A DNA stretch of 64,000 nt, taken from assembly GCF_030553305.1 (NCBI RefSeq), contig NZ_JARRAH010000001.1, forward strand, positions 2,108,001-2,172,000. The letters are read 5' to 3'. The notes under the pieces were generated by a model. It had not been told where the DNA came from and did not search any database. It was given only the letters and a program-made list of their open reading frames with translations. How positions within the stretch are numbered: the stretch's first letter is position 1; each line of letters begins with the position of its first letter. The translations under genes and the position numbers were made by a program. The stretch is from Halomarina ordinaria. GTDB lineage: Archaea; Halobacteriota; Halobacteria; Halobacteriales; Haloarculaceae. This document shows positions 49,227-59,157 of the stretch, in pieces.

Positions 49227-49685
49227 TTACTCCGGGACTTCCAGCGGGAACTGCTCGTGTTCGCTGACCGCGCTGAGCACGACGCTGGTGTTGGACTCCT
49301 TGATGTTGGCGTCGGTGAGCAGTTCCTTGATCTGTCGGTTCATCCCATCGGTGTCCTTGAACTTGCCGATGGCGATGATGTCGTGGTCACCCGTGACCTC
49401 GTAGACCGAGATCATCTGCCGGGCGTTCCGGAGGGTGTCCGCGACGTCCTGGAGGGCGTTGCCCTCGACCTTCAGCTGGATGACGGCGGTCACGTCGTAG
49501 CCGACGGCGTCGTAGTCCACGATGGGGGCGTACCCCTGGATGACGCCGTTCGATTCGAGGTCCTTCAGGTGGTTCGAGACGGTCGTGACCGAGACGTCGA
49601 GTTCTTCGGCGAGACTGCGAAGACTGGCGCGTCCGTCCTCCAGGAGGGCGTTGACCAGCTTCTCGTCTAGATTTTCGTACGTCAT
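49227..49685 (-). CDS. lrp: Lrp/AsnC-family transcription regulator
   Basis: The 152-residue protein has an N-terminal HTH ([20 protein letters not shown], then [24 protein letters not shown]) and a RAM ligand-binding domain ([19 protein letters not shown] to [17 protein letters not shown]). Such regulators sense amino acids or glutamine. It is divergent from glnA; in other haloarchaea an Lrp gene also faces glnA, so control of glutamine synthesis is likely but inferred. A TATA-like AAAATTATAG lies 30 nt upstream. Confidence 0.93.
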   Translation of the reverse strand: MTYENLDEKLVNALLEDGRASLRSLAEELDVSVTTVSNHLKDLESNGVIQGYAPIVDYDAVGYDVTAVIQLKVEGNALQDVADTLRNARQMISVYEVTGDHDIIAIGKFKDTDGMNRQIKELLTDANIKESNTSVVLSAVSEHEQFPLEVPE

Positions 49686-49812
49686 TACACCTACCCAGTG
49701 AGTGGAGGGACTATAATTTTACGTTTATCCATTTCCACAGGACCGCGGGCGAGGGTTGCACTGACCAGTATCGCTTTATACGAATAGACGGATGTATGCA
49801 CAACGCGCAAAG
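49686..49812. promoter_or_regulatory. Divergent lrp/glnA promoter region
   Basis: An AT-rich core CTATAATTTTACGTTTATCC (49711-49730) serves lrp to the left. TCGCTTTATACG (49771-49782) serves glnA to the right, placing its transcript start about 10 bases before the ATG at 49813. No clear Lrp operator could be defined by eye. Confidence 0.5.
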
Positions 49813-51177
49813 ATGACAAACCCAAACGTAACTCCGGATGGGGGGTTGACGACGGCGGCCCAGGCGGTCGTCGACGAGATCGAATCGGAAGGCGTCGACT
49901 TCCTCCGGCTCCAGTTCACTGACATCCTCGGGACGGTCAAGAACGTTGCCGTTCCGGCCTCACAGGCCGAGAAGGCGTTCACCGAAGGCATCTACTTCGA
50001 CGGCTCCTCCATCGAGGGGTTCGTCCGTATCCAGGAGAGCGACATGCGACTCGTCCCGGACCCGGCGACGTTCGCCATCCTCCCGTGGCGCGACGGCAAG
50101 TCCGCCCGCCTGATGTGCGACGTCATCGACACCTCGACGGGCGAACCGTTCACGGGCGACCCGCGGTACGTCCTCAAGCAGGCGCTCGCCCGCGCCGACG
50201 ACATGGGCTACCAGGTCAACGCCGCGCCCGAACCCGAGTTCTTCCTGTTCGAGGAGGGCGAGGACGGCACCGCGACGACGACGACCAACGACGCCGGTGG
50301 CTACTTCGACGTCGCCCCCAAGGACCTCGCGAGCGACGTCCGCCGCGACATCATCTACGGCCTCGAGAACATGGACTTCGAGATAGAGGCCAGCCACCAC
50401 GAGGTCGCCGAGGGCCAACACGAGATCAACTTCAAGTACGACGACGCGCTGGCGACGGCCGACAACGTCGCGACGTTCCGGATGGTCGTCCGCGCCATCG
50501 CGGCCGAACACGGCTACCACGCGACGTTCATGCCCAAGCCCATCGCGCGCATCAACGGCTCGGGGATGCACACGCACGTCTCGCTGTTCACCGAGGACGG
50601 CGAGAACGCGTTCCACGACGACGACGACGAGTTCAACCTCTCGTCGACGGCCCACTCGTTCCTCGCGGGCGTCCTCGAACACGCGCCGGCCATCACGGCC
50701 ATCTGCAACCCGACGGTCAACAGCTACAAGCGCCTCGTCCCCGGCTACGAGGCCCCCGTCTACGTCGCCTGGTCCGACCGCAACCGCTCGGCGCTCATCC
50801 GCAAGCCGGCCGCCCGCGTCCCGGCCGCCTCCCGCGTCGAACTCCGCTCGCCCGACCCGTCGTGTAACCCCTACCTCGCGCTCGCGGTCATCATCCACGC
50901 CGGCCTCGACGGCGTCGAGCGCGACCTGGAGGCGCCCGACCCGGTCCGCGAGAACATCTACGAGTTCGACGAGGCGAAACGCGAGGAGTACGGCATCGAC
51001 ACGCTCCCGGCGAACCTCGGGCAGGCGCTCGACGCGCTCCAGGACGACGAGGTCGTCCGCGACGCGCTCGGCGAGCACGTCGTCGAGAAGTTCGTCGCGG
51101 CGAAGACCCAGGAGTACGACGAGTTCCGCGTCGACGTCTCCCAGTGGGAACTCGACCGCTACCTCGAGACGTTCTGA
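49813..51177 (+). CDS. glnA: Glutamine synthetase type I
   Basis: This enzyme is ATP-dependent amidation of glutamate, the main ammonium assimilation step. The 454-residue protein has [27 protein letters not shown], the metal/ammonium motif [45 protein letters not shown] and the glutamate-binding loop RSALIRKPA. There is no adenylylation site of the bacterial beta type. The ATG at 49813 gives the family-like N-terminus; an upstream ATG at 49792 adds seven unconserved residues. Confidence 0.96.
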   Translation: MTNPNVTPDGGLTTAAQAVVDEIESEGVDFLRLQFTDILGTVKNVAVPASQAEKAFTEGIYFDGSSIEGFVRIQESDMRLVPDPATFAILPWRDGKSARLMCDVIDTSTGEPFTGDPRYVLKQALARADDMGYQVNAAPEPEFFLFEEGEDGTATTTTNDAGGYFDVAPKDLASDVRRDIIYGLENMDFEIEASHHEVAEGQHEINFKYDDALATADNVATFRMVVRAIAAEHGYHATFMPKPIARINGSGMHTHVSLFTEDGENAFHDDDDEFNLSSTAHSFLAGVLEHAPAITAICNPTVNSYKRLVPGYEAPVYVAWSDRNRSALIRKPAARVPAASRVELRSPDPSCNPYLALAVIIHAGLDGVERDLEAPDPVRENIYEFDEAKREEYGIDTLPANLGQALDALQDDEVVRDALGEHVVEKFVAAKTQEYDEFRVDVSQWELDRYLETF

Positions 51178-51235
51178 ACCGACCACGAGACCCTTCTTTC
51201 GGCGCTCGACCCCACCCCGCCAGCGCTGCCTCCCG

Positions 51236-52141
51236 CTATCCGGGCGCTCGCACCGCCTCCCGTCCCCGGCCGACCACCGGCAGGGCGACGGCGGCGGCGA
51301 CGCCCGCACCCGCACCGACCGCCAGCAGCGCGCCGAGCCACGACCCGTCGAGGACGACGGGCAGGACGGCCGCCAGTACCAGTGCCCCGCCGCCGGCCAC
51401 CAGCGCGGTCGCCGACCGCCAGTCGGCCCGCGAGACGAGCGTCCAGCCGACGAGCGCGCCGGCGGCCGCGCCGAGTTCCGCGGCCGCCGTCACCCCGCCG
51501 TCGAACCAGACCGCCGCCAGCGCCGCCACGAGCGCGAGCCACAGCGCGCGGACCGGTCGCTCGACGGCGTCGAGGCCGACGAACACCGCGATGAGCGCGA
51601 CACCGAGCACCACCCCGGCGACCACGTCGACGAGGTAGTGGACGCCGAGGACGAGCCGCGAGAACGAGACGACGCCCACGAGCGTCGCGACGGCGAGCGC
51701 CCGCCGCCGGGGCGTCCAGACGTCGGCGACGAGCGCGAGCGTCCCCCAGACGACCGTCGAACCGATGGCGTGACCGCTCGGGAAGCCGTAGCCCGTCGCC
51801 GTCGCGGCGTCGACGTATGCCGCACCCACGACCGACGGGAGGGCGTCGCGGAACGGGATGGCCTCGACGGTCGGGCGCGGGAAGGCGAACAGTCCCTTGA
51901 GCGCCGTCGTGAGCGCCAGTGCCGTGATGGCGGCGGCGACGACCAGCGCCGCCCGTCGCCGGTCGAGCCACGGGACGCGCTCGGCGCCGACGTAGGCGCC
52001 GGCGGTGACGAGCCCGAGCAGCCACGGGTCGCCGAGCTGCGTGAGCACGGCGAAGAGGGTGACGGCGACCTCCGGGAGGAGGTCCCGTATCTCCGCCGTT
52101 ACCCCGAGGTTTCGGCCGACGGCGACGGTCGAGACGTACAT
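51236..52141 (-). CDS. PAP2-superfamily membrane phosphatase
   Basis: The 301-residue protein has many transmembrane helices and the three PAP2 active-site motifs. These are KGLFAFPRPT (Lys-x6-Arg-Pro), GFPSGHAIGS (Ser-Gly-His) and SFSRLVLGVHYLVDVVAGV (Ser-Arg-x5-His-x3-Asp). The family dephosphorylates lipid phosphates or polyprenyl diphosphates. The C-terminal 120 residues add hydrophobic helices of unknown role. The ATG at 52141 is chosen over a GTG one codon earlier. Confidence 0.9.
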   Translation of the reverse strand: MYVSTVAVGRNLGVTAEIRDLLPEVAVTLFAVLTQLGDPWLLGLVTAGAYVGAERVPWLDRRRAALVVAAAITALALTTALKGLFAFPRPTVEAIPFRDALPSVVGAAYVDAATATGYGFPSGHAIGSTVVWGTLALVADVWTPRRRALAVATLVGVVSFSRLVLGVHYLVDVVAGVVLGVALIAVFVGLDAVERPVRALWLALVAALAAVWFDGGVTAAAELGAAAGALVGWTLVSRADWRSATALVAGGGALVLAAVLPVVLDGSWLGALLAVGAGAGVAAAVALPVVGRGREAVRAPG

Positions 52142-52190
52142 CACTCGGCAGTTGCACTCGCCGTCACAATAGGACTGTGGTGTGTCGCGT

Positions 52191-53471
52191 CTAGCTCCGG
52201 AACTGCTGGACGCGGTCGCGCAGACGGCCGGGGACGCCGACGAGGTTGAACCCGAGGCCGACGGCGACGAACACGACGTAGAGGCCGAGCGTCGAGAGCC
52301 AGATGACGAGCATGGCGGCGACGGCCCACGCGCCGCTGTCGAGCAGCCAGAACGCCCCGAGGGTCATCGCCGTCCCGTACAGCAACACGAGGTACGGCCC
52401 CCAGCCGCGGGCCTTCCCGCGGCGCATGCGTCCGCGGACGTATCGCTTCAGGTCCCGTTCGATGTCGTCGCGGTGGACGGTCCGCTCCTCGATGTCCTGC
52501 TCGAACGAGGCGACCTGTTCGCGCAGTCGGCGGACCTCCGCCTTTAGCTCTTCGTCGTCCAGTTCCGTCTCCAGTCGGTCGAAGTCTTCGTCTGCCATGA
52601 GCGAGGGTGATGTCGTTTGCGTCTCCGATTCGTCTCCGGTACCGTCGTCGTCTTCGTCGGCCTCGATACGCCCCGCGAGGACGGCGTTCAGCACGACGCC
52701 CACCAGCAGGATGAGCGCGCCGAAGTACATCCACGTCACCAGCAACAGCACGCCGGCGATGGCGCCGTAGAGTTCGTTGCTCGCACCGGCCGCCTCGGCG
52801 TAGTAGCGAAACCCGGTCTGGAGGACCGTCCAGCCGACCGCCGCGAACATCGCGCCGGGGAGCGCGTCGGCGAGCGTCACCGTCGACGACGGGAGGAAGT
52901 AGTAGAGCGGGAGGAACGTCAGCGTCAGGCCGACGAGCAACAGCAGCGTCCCGAGCATCCCGAGGAGGTCGACGCCGGCGACCACGAGGTCGAACTGCGG
53001 GAGCGCGAGGAGCGTCCCGACACCGACGGTGAACCCGATGCCGAGGAGGACGGCGACGAGCGTGACCAGGCCGTTCCTGACCTGCTGGAGCAACCCCTCC
53101 GGGCCGGGCGCCCGGTAGGCCTCCGAGAAGCCGATGTCGAGGCCGCGAAAGAGCTTCAGTGCGCTCCAGAGGAGCGCGACGGTCCCGAGGACCGTCGCGC
53201 CGCCCGCGCCCGCCTGGTTCGACAGGATGCTCTCGACTTGTTCGCCGGCCGTCTCGCTTCCGAGCTGGTCGACGGCTATCGCCGCCATCTCCTGGGCGAA
53301 CTGTTCGCCGCCGACGACGGTGGCGACGAGGACGCCGAACAGCAACAGCGGAATCAGCGAGATGAACGCGTAGTACGCGATGCTGGCGGCGATGAAGGTG
53401 ATGCGCTCCGATTGGACCCCCTCCACCACCCCCTTCGTGATCGAGATCGCGCGTGGCGCCGCTTGACTCAC
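52191..53471 (-). CDS. YihY/BrkB-family membrane protein
   Basis: The 426-residue protein has the conserved YihY N-terminal half, with ITFIAASIAYYAFISLIPLLL and six hydrophobic segments to GAIAGVLLLVTWMYFGALILLVGVVLNAVLAGRIE. A linker with acidic residues follows. After that come a coiled coil (ETELDDEELKAEVRRLREQV) and two further helices at the C-terminus, an addition not usual in bacterial YihY. The molecular function of the family is unsettled. Start is GTG. Confidence 0.85.
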   Translation of the reverse strand: MSQAAPRAISITKGVVEGVQSERITFIAASIAYYAFISLIPLLLFGVLVATVVGGEQFAQEMAAIAVDQLGSETAGEQVESILSNQAGAGGATVLGTVALLWSALKLFRGLDIGFSEAYRAPGPEGLLQQVRNGLVTLVAVLLGIGFTVGVGTLLALPQFDLVVAGVDLLGMLGTLLLLVGLTLTFLPLYYFLPSSTVTLADALPGAMFAAVGWTVLQTGFRYYAEAAGASNELYGAIAGVLLLVTWMYFGALILLVGVVLNAVLAGRIEADEDDDGTGDESETQTTSPSLMADEDFDRLETELDDEELKAEVRRLREQVASFEQDIEERTVHRDDIERDLKRYVRGRMRRGKARGWGPYLVLLYGTAMTLGAFWLLDSGAWAVAAMLVIWLSTLGLYVVFVAVGLGFNLVGVPGRLRDRVQQFRS

Positions 53472-53528
53472 GCTACCCCTATCGAGGGTGGATTACATAT
53501 AATGACGGGGGACCTTCCGGGGACTCGC

Positions 53529-54635
53529 TCAGGTGGTCGCGCGCCGAATCTCCTCGACGTCGGCCGTCGTCTTGACCGTCGTCCCCCCGAAGTGACTCCG
53601 CGAGGCCTCGTGGCCGGCGTCGTGCAGGCGTTCCAGGAACTCGTCCATCCCGATGGCGGAGATGCCCCACCGCTTCGAGAGGACGTGCTGGTCGTAGTGT
53701 GTCGGGACGTCGAGTTCGCCCTCCAGCGCGTCGAGCAACCGTCGGGCACGCTTCGCCGTCCCCATCTCCTCGGTGACGTGTGCGCGCGTCGCCGCGACGA
53801 ACGCGGGGTCGTGGGCTCGGCCCAGCCAGACCGGCCCGGCGGTCAGCACCTGCTCGCCGCCGCAGTTCGGGCAGTCGTCGAGTGGGTCCGCGACGAGCCC
53901 CGGGTCGTGCTCGCGGTAGAGGCACTCCGGGCAGTGATAGAGGTAGCCCAGTTCGTCGAGCGCGGCGTTGGCGTCGGTCGCCCGGCCGCTGACGCGGAGG
54001 TAGGTCCGCACGTAGTGGCGCGTCGCGTGGCTCAACACGGGCGTCACGCCCACGTCGTAGCGGGCGGCGGTTCGGGCGAGCGCCGACAGCAGGATTCGCA
54101 GGCCCATCTCGGCGTGGTAGTCGGTGTTGCGCGGAATCGCGCCGTACTTCCGGACGCCGCTCTGGAAGTGCGCCCCGCAGAGCGGCGCGGTGTCGGTGGC
54201 GGTGACGCAGACGAGTTCGGTCGCGCTGTTGAACGCCGCGTCCGCGAACGGGATGGCCGTCCCGAACGGGTCGACGTCGACCACGTCGTAGCGCGCCTCG
54301 TGCATGTGGGCGTTCGCGTTCCGCCGGGCGACCTCGCCGTCGAGGTCGTTGCGCGCGAGGTTCGCGCGCGCCAGTTCGACCGCCTCGGGGTCGATGTCGG
54401 TGCAGGTCACCTCCCACCCCTCCGCAGCGGCGCGGACGCCGCGGACGCCGCTGGCCGCCGTCGCGTCCAGGTAGGTGCGTCCGCGCCCGTGGTCGGACTC
54501 GCGGTGGGCGCGGAGCGCGGCGACGGTGACGTCCCGGTTCAGTTCCTGCTTCGGGTTGAAGAAGACGACGTCGCCCGCACCGTGGTCCGGCTGTTCGGGT
54601 ACCTCGACGACGACGGCCCCCTCGCTAACCTCCAT
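53529..54635 (-). CDS. trm1: tRNA (guanine26-N2)-dimethyltransferase Trm1
   Basis: Trm1 methylates G26 of tRNA to N2,N2-dimethylguanosine. The 368-residue protein has [18 protein letters not shown], AdoMet motif [17 protein letters not shown], catalytic [11 protein letters not shown] and [13 protein letters not shown]. It also has a four-Cys zinc motif ([18 protein letters not shown]) and ends with [11 protein letters not shown]. Order and length fit the archaeal enzyme. The ATG at 54635 begins the family-like N-terminus [13 protein letters not shown]. Confidence 0.94.
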   Translation of the reverse strand: MEVSEGAVVVEVPEQPDHGAGDVVFFNPKQELNRDVTVAALRAHRESDHGRGRTYLDATAASGVRGVRAAAEGWEVTCTDIDPEAVELARANLARNDLDGEVARRNANAHMHEARYDVVDVDPFGTAIPFADAAFNSATELVCVTATDTAPLCGAHFQSGVRKYGAIPRNTDYHAEMGLRILLSALARTAARYDVGVTPVLSHATRHYVRTYLRVSGRATDANAALDELGYLYHCPECLYREHDPGLVADPLDDCPNCGGEQVLTAGPVWLGRAHDPAFVAATRAHVTEEMGTAKRARRLLDALEGELDVPTHYDQHVLSKRWGISAIGMDEFLERLHDAGHEASRSHFGGTTVKTTADVEEIRRATT

Positions 54636-54767
54636 ACTCGGGCCTGCCGCCCCGGGGCGAAAAGCCGTGTCATCTCCGTACCCGCAACCGACCCCGCCGT
54701 CCGGCCGGACATCCACCCGAGACGGCTGGATACGAACGCTCATTCTCCTCCGGTCGCTAGTCGAACC

Positions 54768-55523
54768 ATGGCCATGACGGAGCCGTTCGGGCTGTGGAAC
54801 CAGTCGACCATCAGGCGGCGCGTCCGCGAGGGGTCGCTCCCCGCGTGGGTGTGCGACCACTACGAGGCTTTCCGCGCCGCGATGCTCGACGAGGACGACG
54901 CCTTCCCCTGTTACTTCGGTGTCGAGTCGGAGCGCACCGGGATGGCGCTCTACACCGCCTGCGCGTCGACGACCGACCCCGCCGCGCTGGCGACGCTCCG
55001 CGACACGCTCGTCGAGTACACGCGGGTCTTCGAGAACCACTCCGAACGCGCCTCGCTCGTCGCCTTCTTCCGACCGCCCGAGCGCCCGCTCGACGAACGC
55101 GCGTACTTCGAGCGCTTCTGGGGCGTCCTGCAGTACCTCCACGACCACGACCCCGTGCCCTGGCCCGCAGACTTCCCCGCCGACCCATCGGACCCTCACT
55201 GGGAGTTCTGCTTCGGCGGCGAGCCCATCTTCCCGACGGCGCGCGCGCCGTTCTACGAGGACCGCCGGAGTCGCTACACGCCACACGGCCTCGAAATCAC
55301 GTTCCAGCCGCGAGCCATCTTCGCGGGTATCACCGGCGACACGGCGGCGGGACGCCGCGCCCGCGAGGTCATCCGCGGTCGGCTCGAATCGTACGACGCG
55401 GTCTGTCCCCACGCCGACATCGGCGACTGGGGGGAGACCCAGGAGCGGACGCAGTACCTCCTCCCCGAGGGCGAGGGGAGTCACGAGCGCTGTCCGATAG
55501 AAATCACGACCCCCCGCTCATGA
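54768..55523 (+). CDS. YqcI/YcgG-family protein
   Basis: The 251-residue protein matches a family of unknown function by [72 protein letters not shown] and [20 protein letters not shown]. The conserved Cys, His and Asp residues suggest a small-molecule or heme-type ligand. The ATG at 54768 is chosen; another is two codons later. Its stop overlaps the following isochorismatase-like gene as ATGA. Confidence 0.85.
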   Translation: MAMTEPFGLWNQSTIRRRVREGSLPAWVCDHYEAFRAAMLDEDDAFPCYFGVESERTGMALYTACASTTDPAALATLRDTLVEYTRVFENHSERASLVAFFRPPERPLDERAYFERFWGVLQYLHDHDPVPWPADFPADPSDPHWEFCFGGEPIFPTARAPFYEDRRSRYTPHGLEITFQPRAIFAGITGDTAAGRRAREVIRGRLESYDAVCPHADIGDWGETQERTQYLLPEGEGSHERCPIEITTPRS

Positions 55524-56122
55524 CCGGTACTCGGCCGACCGACCACGCCGGAGAGGACGTGCCGGTCTTCCTGCTGATCGACCTCCAGAGGGGGTTCGAC
55601 GACGCGTCCTGGGGCGAGCGAAACACCCCCACGCTCGAATCGACCGTCGCCTCGCTGCTGGCCGACTGGCGCGCCCGCGGATGGCCCGTCGTCCACGCTC
55701 GCCACGCCTCGACCGACCCGGACTCCCCGCTACGACCCGACCGGCCGGGGTTCGCCTTCCTCCCCGTCGCCGAACCCGAGGCCGACGAACCGGTCTTCGA
55801 GAAGTCCGTCAACAGCGCGTTCGTCGGCACCGACCTCGAGGCGTGGCTCCGCGCACGCGGCCACGAGACGCTCGTCGTCGCTGGTCTCACCACCGAACAC
55901 TGCGTCTCGACGACGACCCGGATGGCCGAGAACCTCGGCTTCGAGGTGTACGTCCTCGCCAACGCGACGGCGACGTTCGACCGCCCCGACCACCAGGGTC
56001 GGTCGCTCTCGGCGGCGGAGAACCACCGTTTCGCGCTCGCGCACCTCCACGGCGAGTTCGCCACCGTCCTCGACAGCGCCGACCTGCCGGCGCACCTCGA
56101 TGCGCTCGACGCCGGACGCTGA
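55520..56122 (+). CDS. Isochorismatase-family cysteine hydrolase
   Basis: The 200-residue protein has the catalytic triad of this fold: Asp in [12 protein letters not shown], Lys in [11 protein letters not shown] and Cys in [18 protein letters not shown]. Members hydrolyse amides such as nicotinamide or other small molecules; the substrate here is undetermined. It is translationally coupled to the YqcI/YcgG gene upstream, which may mark a shared pathway. Confidence 0.9.
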   Translation: MTGTRPTDHAGEDVPVFLLIDLQRGFDDASWGERNTPTLESTVASLLADWRARGWPVVHARHASTDPDSPLRPDRPGFAFLPVAEPEADEPVFEKSVNSAFVGTDLEAWLRARGHETLVVAGLTTEHCVSTTTRMAENLGFEVYVLANATATFDRPDHQGRSLSAAENHRFALAHLHGEFATVLDSADLPAHLDALDAGR

Positions 56123-56187
56123 TTCGGCCCGACCTCTCGGATATCCGTACCGAACCTGTTTTCCCCCCTGCGCGGCAACCTCGCGCC

Positions 56188-56535
56188 GTGACGAGAGCCG
56201 AGGAGTGGCGCAGCGCGCTGGACGAGGCGGGCGAACTCGACGCGAGCGCGGCGGGTCGCCTGCTCGACGCCCACGGGTCGCGGGCCGCCCGCGCCATCGA
56301 GGCCGTCGGCGAGCGGCGGGTCAAGGAGTACCGCGACTTCACGGTCGTCGTCGGCCACCGCGCGGAGTACGTCGTCGAGGACGGCGCCTGCACCTGCGAG
56401 GACTCGCAGTACAACCTCGACCCCACCGACCCGGAGGCCCTCTGCTGGCACGCCCTCGCGGTCGAGATCGCCCGCCGAGTCGACGCCGTCGACCACCACG
56501 ACATGTGGTACTCGGACGTCAGGGACTTCCTGTAA
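56188..56535 (+). CDS. SWIM zinc-finger domain protein
   Basis: The 115-residue protein has the SWIM motif CTCEDSQYNLDPTDPEALCWHA (CxC...CxH, with a longer spacer than classical SWIM). It is preceded by EYRDFTVVVGHRAEYVVEDGA and followed by VEIARRVDAV. It is the second SWIM protein in the window. Binding of nucleic acid or partner proteins is expected but unspecified. The GTG at 56188 follows a CCTGTTTTCC element by about 28 nt. Confidence 0.8.
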   Translation: MTRAEEWRSALDEAGELDASAAGRLLDAHGSRAARAIEAVGERRVKEYRDFTVVVGHRAEYVVEDGACTCEDSQYNLDPTDPEALCWHALAVEIARRVDAVDHHDMWYSDVRDFL

Positions 56536-56869
56536 CACGACGTCTCGCGCTGCGGGCGGACCGAAGGTCCACCCTCGGCGACCCCTCGACCGAACGCACT
56601 CCGCTCCCCCTCCATCGCTTCGCTCCGTCGGGGGGTCGTCGGCCCGCTCGCTTCCTGCGGTCGCTCGCGGGTGCCGCGCTGCCATCGGACGAGTAGTCAC
56701 TGTGCCGTCCGGACGTTTATCTCACAGAACGCGGCCAGAGCCCTCCGTGACGTGACTCGCGTCGCGGGGCGCACCACGGGTGTGCGACGCCACGCCCCGC
56801 GAACCCGTCCGCGGCGTCGCCTGTTCGAACGACCGGCCCCGTCTACGGCTGCGGTGCGAATCGACCGAG
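56536..56869. other. Intergenic region with hairpin repeat copy 1
   Basis: No gene is supported. The left half is low-complexity GC words of the haloarchaeal spacer type. A TATA-like GACGTTTATCTC (56711-56722) precedes a strong hairpin with arms GCGGGGCG (56764-56771) and CGCCCCGC (56793-56800). This hairpin recurs at 59.8 kb and might be part of a small RNA. Confidence 0.4.
56761..56800. repeat. Hairpin repeat, copy 1
   Basis: The 8-bp stem encloses a loop that includes GTGTGCGACGCCA. It is about 70% identical over 40 bases to the copy at 59818-59855. The G-C pair at stem position six is replaced there by A-T. Confidence 0.5.
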
Positions 56870-57514
56870 CTACCGCTCCGCGCAGAGCTCGACGAAGTTG
56901 CGCAGGATTTTGAGGCCCGTCTCGCCGCTCTTCTCCGGGTGGAACTGGGTGCCGAAGACGGTCCCTGCCTCGTTGGCGACGATGCTCGGGAACGTGCGGC
57001 CGTAGTCCGTCGTGGCGACGACGGCGTCCTCGTCCTCGGGGACGGCGTAGTAGGAGTGGACGAAGTAGGCGTACTCGCCATCGACACCGTCGACGAGCGG
57101 GTGCTCGCGCTCGACGTTCAGTTCGTTCCACCCCATGTGGGGCACCTTCTGTCCCTCGGCGAAGCGGACGTTGGTGCCGGGGACGAGACCGAGGCCCTCG
57201 ACGTCGCCCTGCCCGACGCGTTCCGCCTCCTCGCTCGACGTGAGCAACATCTGCATCCCGAGACAGATGCCGAACAGGGGAGTGCCCGACTCGGCCACCT
57301 CGACGAGCGCCTCGCGGAACGGCCCGGCGTTCTCCATCCCCTCGCTGAAGGCACCGACGCCCGGCAGCACGACGCCGTCGGCGCGCTCGAAGTCGGCGGG
57401 GTCGGTGCTCAACTCGACGTTCGCGCCCGCGCGCTCCAGGCCGCGCGTCGCGCTCCGGAGGTTCCCGAGGCCGTAATCGACGAGGACGACGTCCGCGGCG
57501 ACCTGCGTACTCAT
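56870..57514 (-). CDS. hisH: Imidazole glycerol phosphate synthase glutaminase subunit
   Basis: HisH hydrolyses glutamine and passes ammonia to HisF in histidine synthesis. The 214-residue class I amidotransferase has VLVDYGLGNLRS, LPGVGAFSEGM, the nucleophile loop FGICLGMQML (Cys), GWNELNVEREHPL and the His-Glu pair in FGTQFHPEKSGETGLKIL. All three triad residues are intact. It is not adjacent to other his genes; hisG is 34 kb away in the window. Confidence 0.95.
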   Translation of the reverse strand: MSTQVAADVVLVDYGLGNLRSATRGLERAGANVELSTDPADFERADGVVLPGVGAFSEGMENAGPFREALVEVAESGTPLFGICLGMQMLLTSSEEAERVGQGDVEGLGLVPGTNVRFAEGQKVPHMGWNELNVEREHPLVDGVDGEYAYFVHSYYAVPEDEDAVVATTDYGRTFPSIVANEAGTVFGTQFHPEKSGETGLKILRNFVELCAER

Positions 57515-57586
57515 ACCACCGCTTGGGAGGTGGGGTGCAAGTCGCTTTCTGTCCCCCGTCGACGGTTCGCACGGCTCCGCCGCTGC

Positions 57587-58192
57587 TCAGTAGTCGCCGA
57601 GACGCGACTGGCCGCTCCCGTCACCCGTACCGTCGCCCAGTCCCGCGAGCGCGACGGCCTCGTCCAGCGCCGCGCCGAACGTCTCCTCCTGGCTCCGGTC
57701 GTACAGCGTCGCGGCGGGGTGGACGCAGACGAGGACGCGCCGGGGGGCGCCGCCGAGGCGGTGTTCGACCACCGTGCCGGCCTCCTTCGTCACCGCGACG
57801 TCGCGCTCCAGCAGGTGTTCGGTCGGCACCTTGCCGAGCGTGACGACGAGGTCCGGGTCGACGCGGTCGAGTTCCGCCTCGAGGTAGTCCCGGCAGTTCG
57901 CCAGTTCCTCGGCGGTCGGGTCGCGGTTCTCCGGCGGACGACAGCGCACGCAGTTGGTGATGCGGACCTCCTCGCGGAGGACGCCCCGCTCGCGCAGCGC
58001 CCCCCAGAGGACGTCCCCCGAGCGGCCGACGAAGGGGCGCCCCTGTTCGTCCTCGCGCGCGCCCGGGGCCTCGCCGACGAACAGCAGGGCGGCGTCCGCG
58101 GGACCGCTCCCGTTGACGATCTGCGAGCGCGACGCGCAGAGCTCCGGACAGCGCTCACAGCCGCTGACGGTCAGGCCGTCCATGTGGTCCAT
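57587..58192 (-). CDS. Uracil-DNA glycosylase, family 4 (iron-sulfur type)
   Basis: The enzyme removes uracil arising from cytosine deamination. The 201-residue protein has the [4Fe-4S] cysteines (CERCPELC near residue 12, and ITNCVRC), motif A GEAPGAREDEQGRPFVG and motif B VHPAATLYDRSQEE. The Glu in GEAPG marks family 4. The C-terminal 20 residues are a Gly/Asp tail. The ATG at 58192 has a GGCTTGTAGTC element about 27 nt upstream. Confidence 0.9.
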   Translation of the reverse strand: MDHMDGLTVSGCERCPELCASRSQIVNGSGPADAALLFVGEAPGAREDEQGRPFVGRSGDVLWGALRERGVLREEVRITNCVRCRPPENRDPTAEELANCRDYLEAELDRVDPDLVVTLGKVPTEHLLERDVAVTKEAGTVVEHRLGGAPRRVLVCVHPAATLYDRSQEETFGAALDEAVALAGLGDGTGDGSGQSRLGDY

Positions 58193-58215
58193 GCGCAGTC
58201 GCCGCGCGGCAGCGA

Positions 58216-58824
58216 CTACAAGCCATCGGTGCGACCGAAGCGCTCGGCCGCCCGCGCCGCCAGGCGCGCCACCCGGAGGGGTTCCGGTCGCCCGCCCTCC
58301 GGCGTGTACGCTCGAACCACCCGCGCGGCCGCCTCGGCGTCGAGCCCGACGCTCTGGACGAACAGCGTCTCGGCGTCCCCGGCGTCCCCGGTGTCCTCAC
58401 CGAGCGTCACCCGTCGACGCTCGGGCAGTCGGTCGTACAGGGCGAGTCGGGCGTCGAGGGCGTCGCCGTCGAACGCGTCGCGGAGCGCGTCCTCCAGTCC
58501 CGGGCTCGCCTCGAAGGAGACGCCGATAACGGGGCGCTCGACCGCCGCCGCGAGTCGCGGCAGGTCGACGAGGTTGAACCACGCGGGCGCGACGCCCGCG
58601 ACGAGGACGTAGCCGACGTCCTCGCGGTCGAGCGTCTCCCAGAGGTCGACGTACCTCGCGGTGCCGTCGGTGCCGCCGATAGAAATCGTGGTGTACGCGA
58701 GACCGTCCAGCACGCGGTCGCGCCGACAGACCGCGCCGGCGACGGTGCTGCGCTCGCCGGCGGCGTGGGACTCGGCGATGCCCAGCGCGCGCCCGCGGAC
58801 GGTCACCGTCGCCTCCTCGTCCAC
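58216..58824 (-). CDS. DUF99 family protein
   Basis: The 202-residue protein matches archaeal DUF99: RGRALGIAESH at the N-terminus, VAGAVCRRDRVLDGLAYTTISIGGTDGT, and VLVAGVAPAWFNLVDLPRLAAAVERPVIGVSFEA. The family has been compared with the endonuclease V fold, but function is unknown. The start is GTG at 58824 with GAGGAG about ten bases upstream. It lies 23 bases upstream of the glycosylase gene, with which it may share a transcript. Confidence 0.83.
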   Translation of the reverse strand: MDEEATVTVRGRALGIAESHAAGERSTVAGAVCRRDRVLDGLAYTTISIGGTDGTARYVDLWETLDREDVGYVLVAGVAPAWFNLVDLPRLAAAVERPVIGVSFEASPGLEDALRDAFDGDALDARLALYDRLPERRRVTLGEDTGDAGDAETLFVQSVGLDAEAAARVVRAYTPEGGRPEPLRVARLAARAAERFGRTDGL

Positions 58825-58899
58825 CGTCGTCTCCTCGCCGCTCGGTTGGTCGGTTCGATACGCGACACACCGGTGCGCACCGCGCCGGTCACCGCTCCG

Positions 58900-59076
58900 T
58901 CACTCCTTCATGCTCTCGAGTCGGTCGAGCAACTCGTCGTTGCTCGCACCGAACTCGAAGCTGACGCTCCCGTCGTGGGCCTCGCCCGTCGCGAGGTCGT
59001 CGTCGTCCTCGTCCTCGAAGTCGGTGTCGAGTTGCTGGCGGTCCTGCTCGGACTCGTCGTAGCTCCCGAAGCCCAT
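58900..59076 (-). CDS. DUF5786 small acidic protein
   Basis: The 58-residue protein MGFGSYDESEQDRQQLDTDF begins with the family signature. It continues with a very acidic stretch and FEFGASNDELLDRLESMK, an amphipathic helix. It belongs to a short haloarchaeal family of unknown role. A CGCTTTTGATG element lies about 31 nt before the ATG. Confidence 0.78.
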   Translation of the reverse strand: MGFGSYDESEQDRQQLDTDFEDEDDDDLATGEAHDGSVSFEFGASNDELLDRLESMKE

Positions 59077-59157
59077 GGTCACTCGGCGCTTAGGAATCCC
59101 TCATCAAAAGCGTTGGGTGGGTCGGGGTTGAAGTGCTCGCCCCCCGAGTTTCGGGGT

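Noticed and set aside
56815-56860. tRNA-like T-loop sequence GTTCGAAC
   Set aside because: No matching acceptor, D or anticodon stems could be folded around it. No tRNA or rRNA was found in the window.
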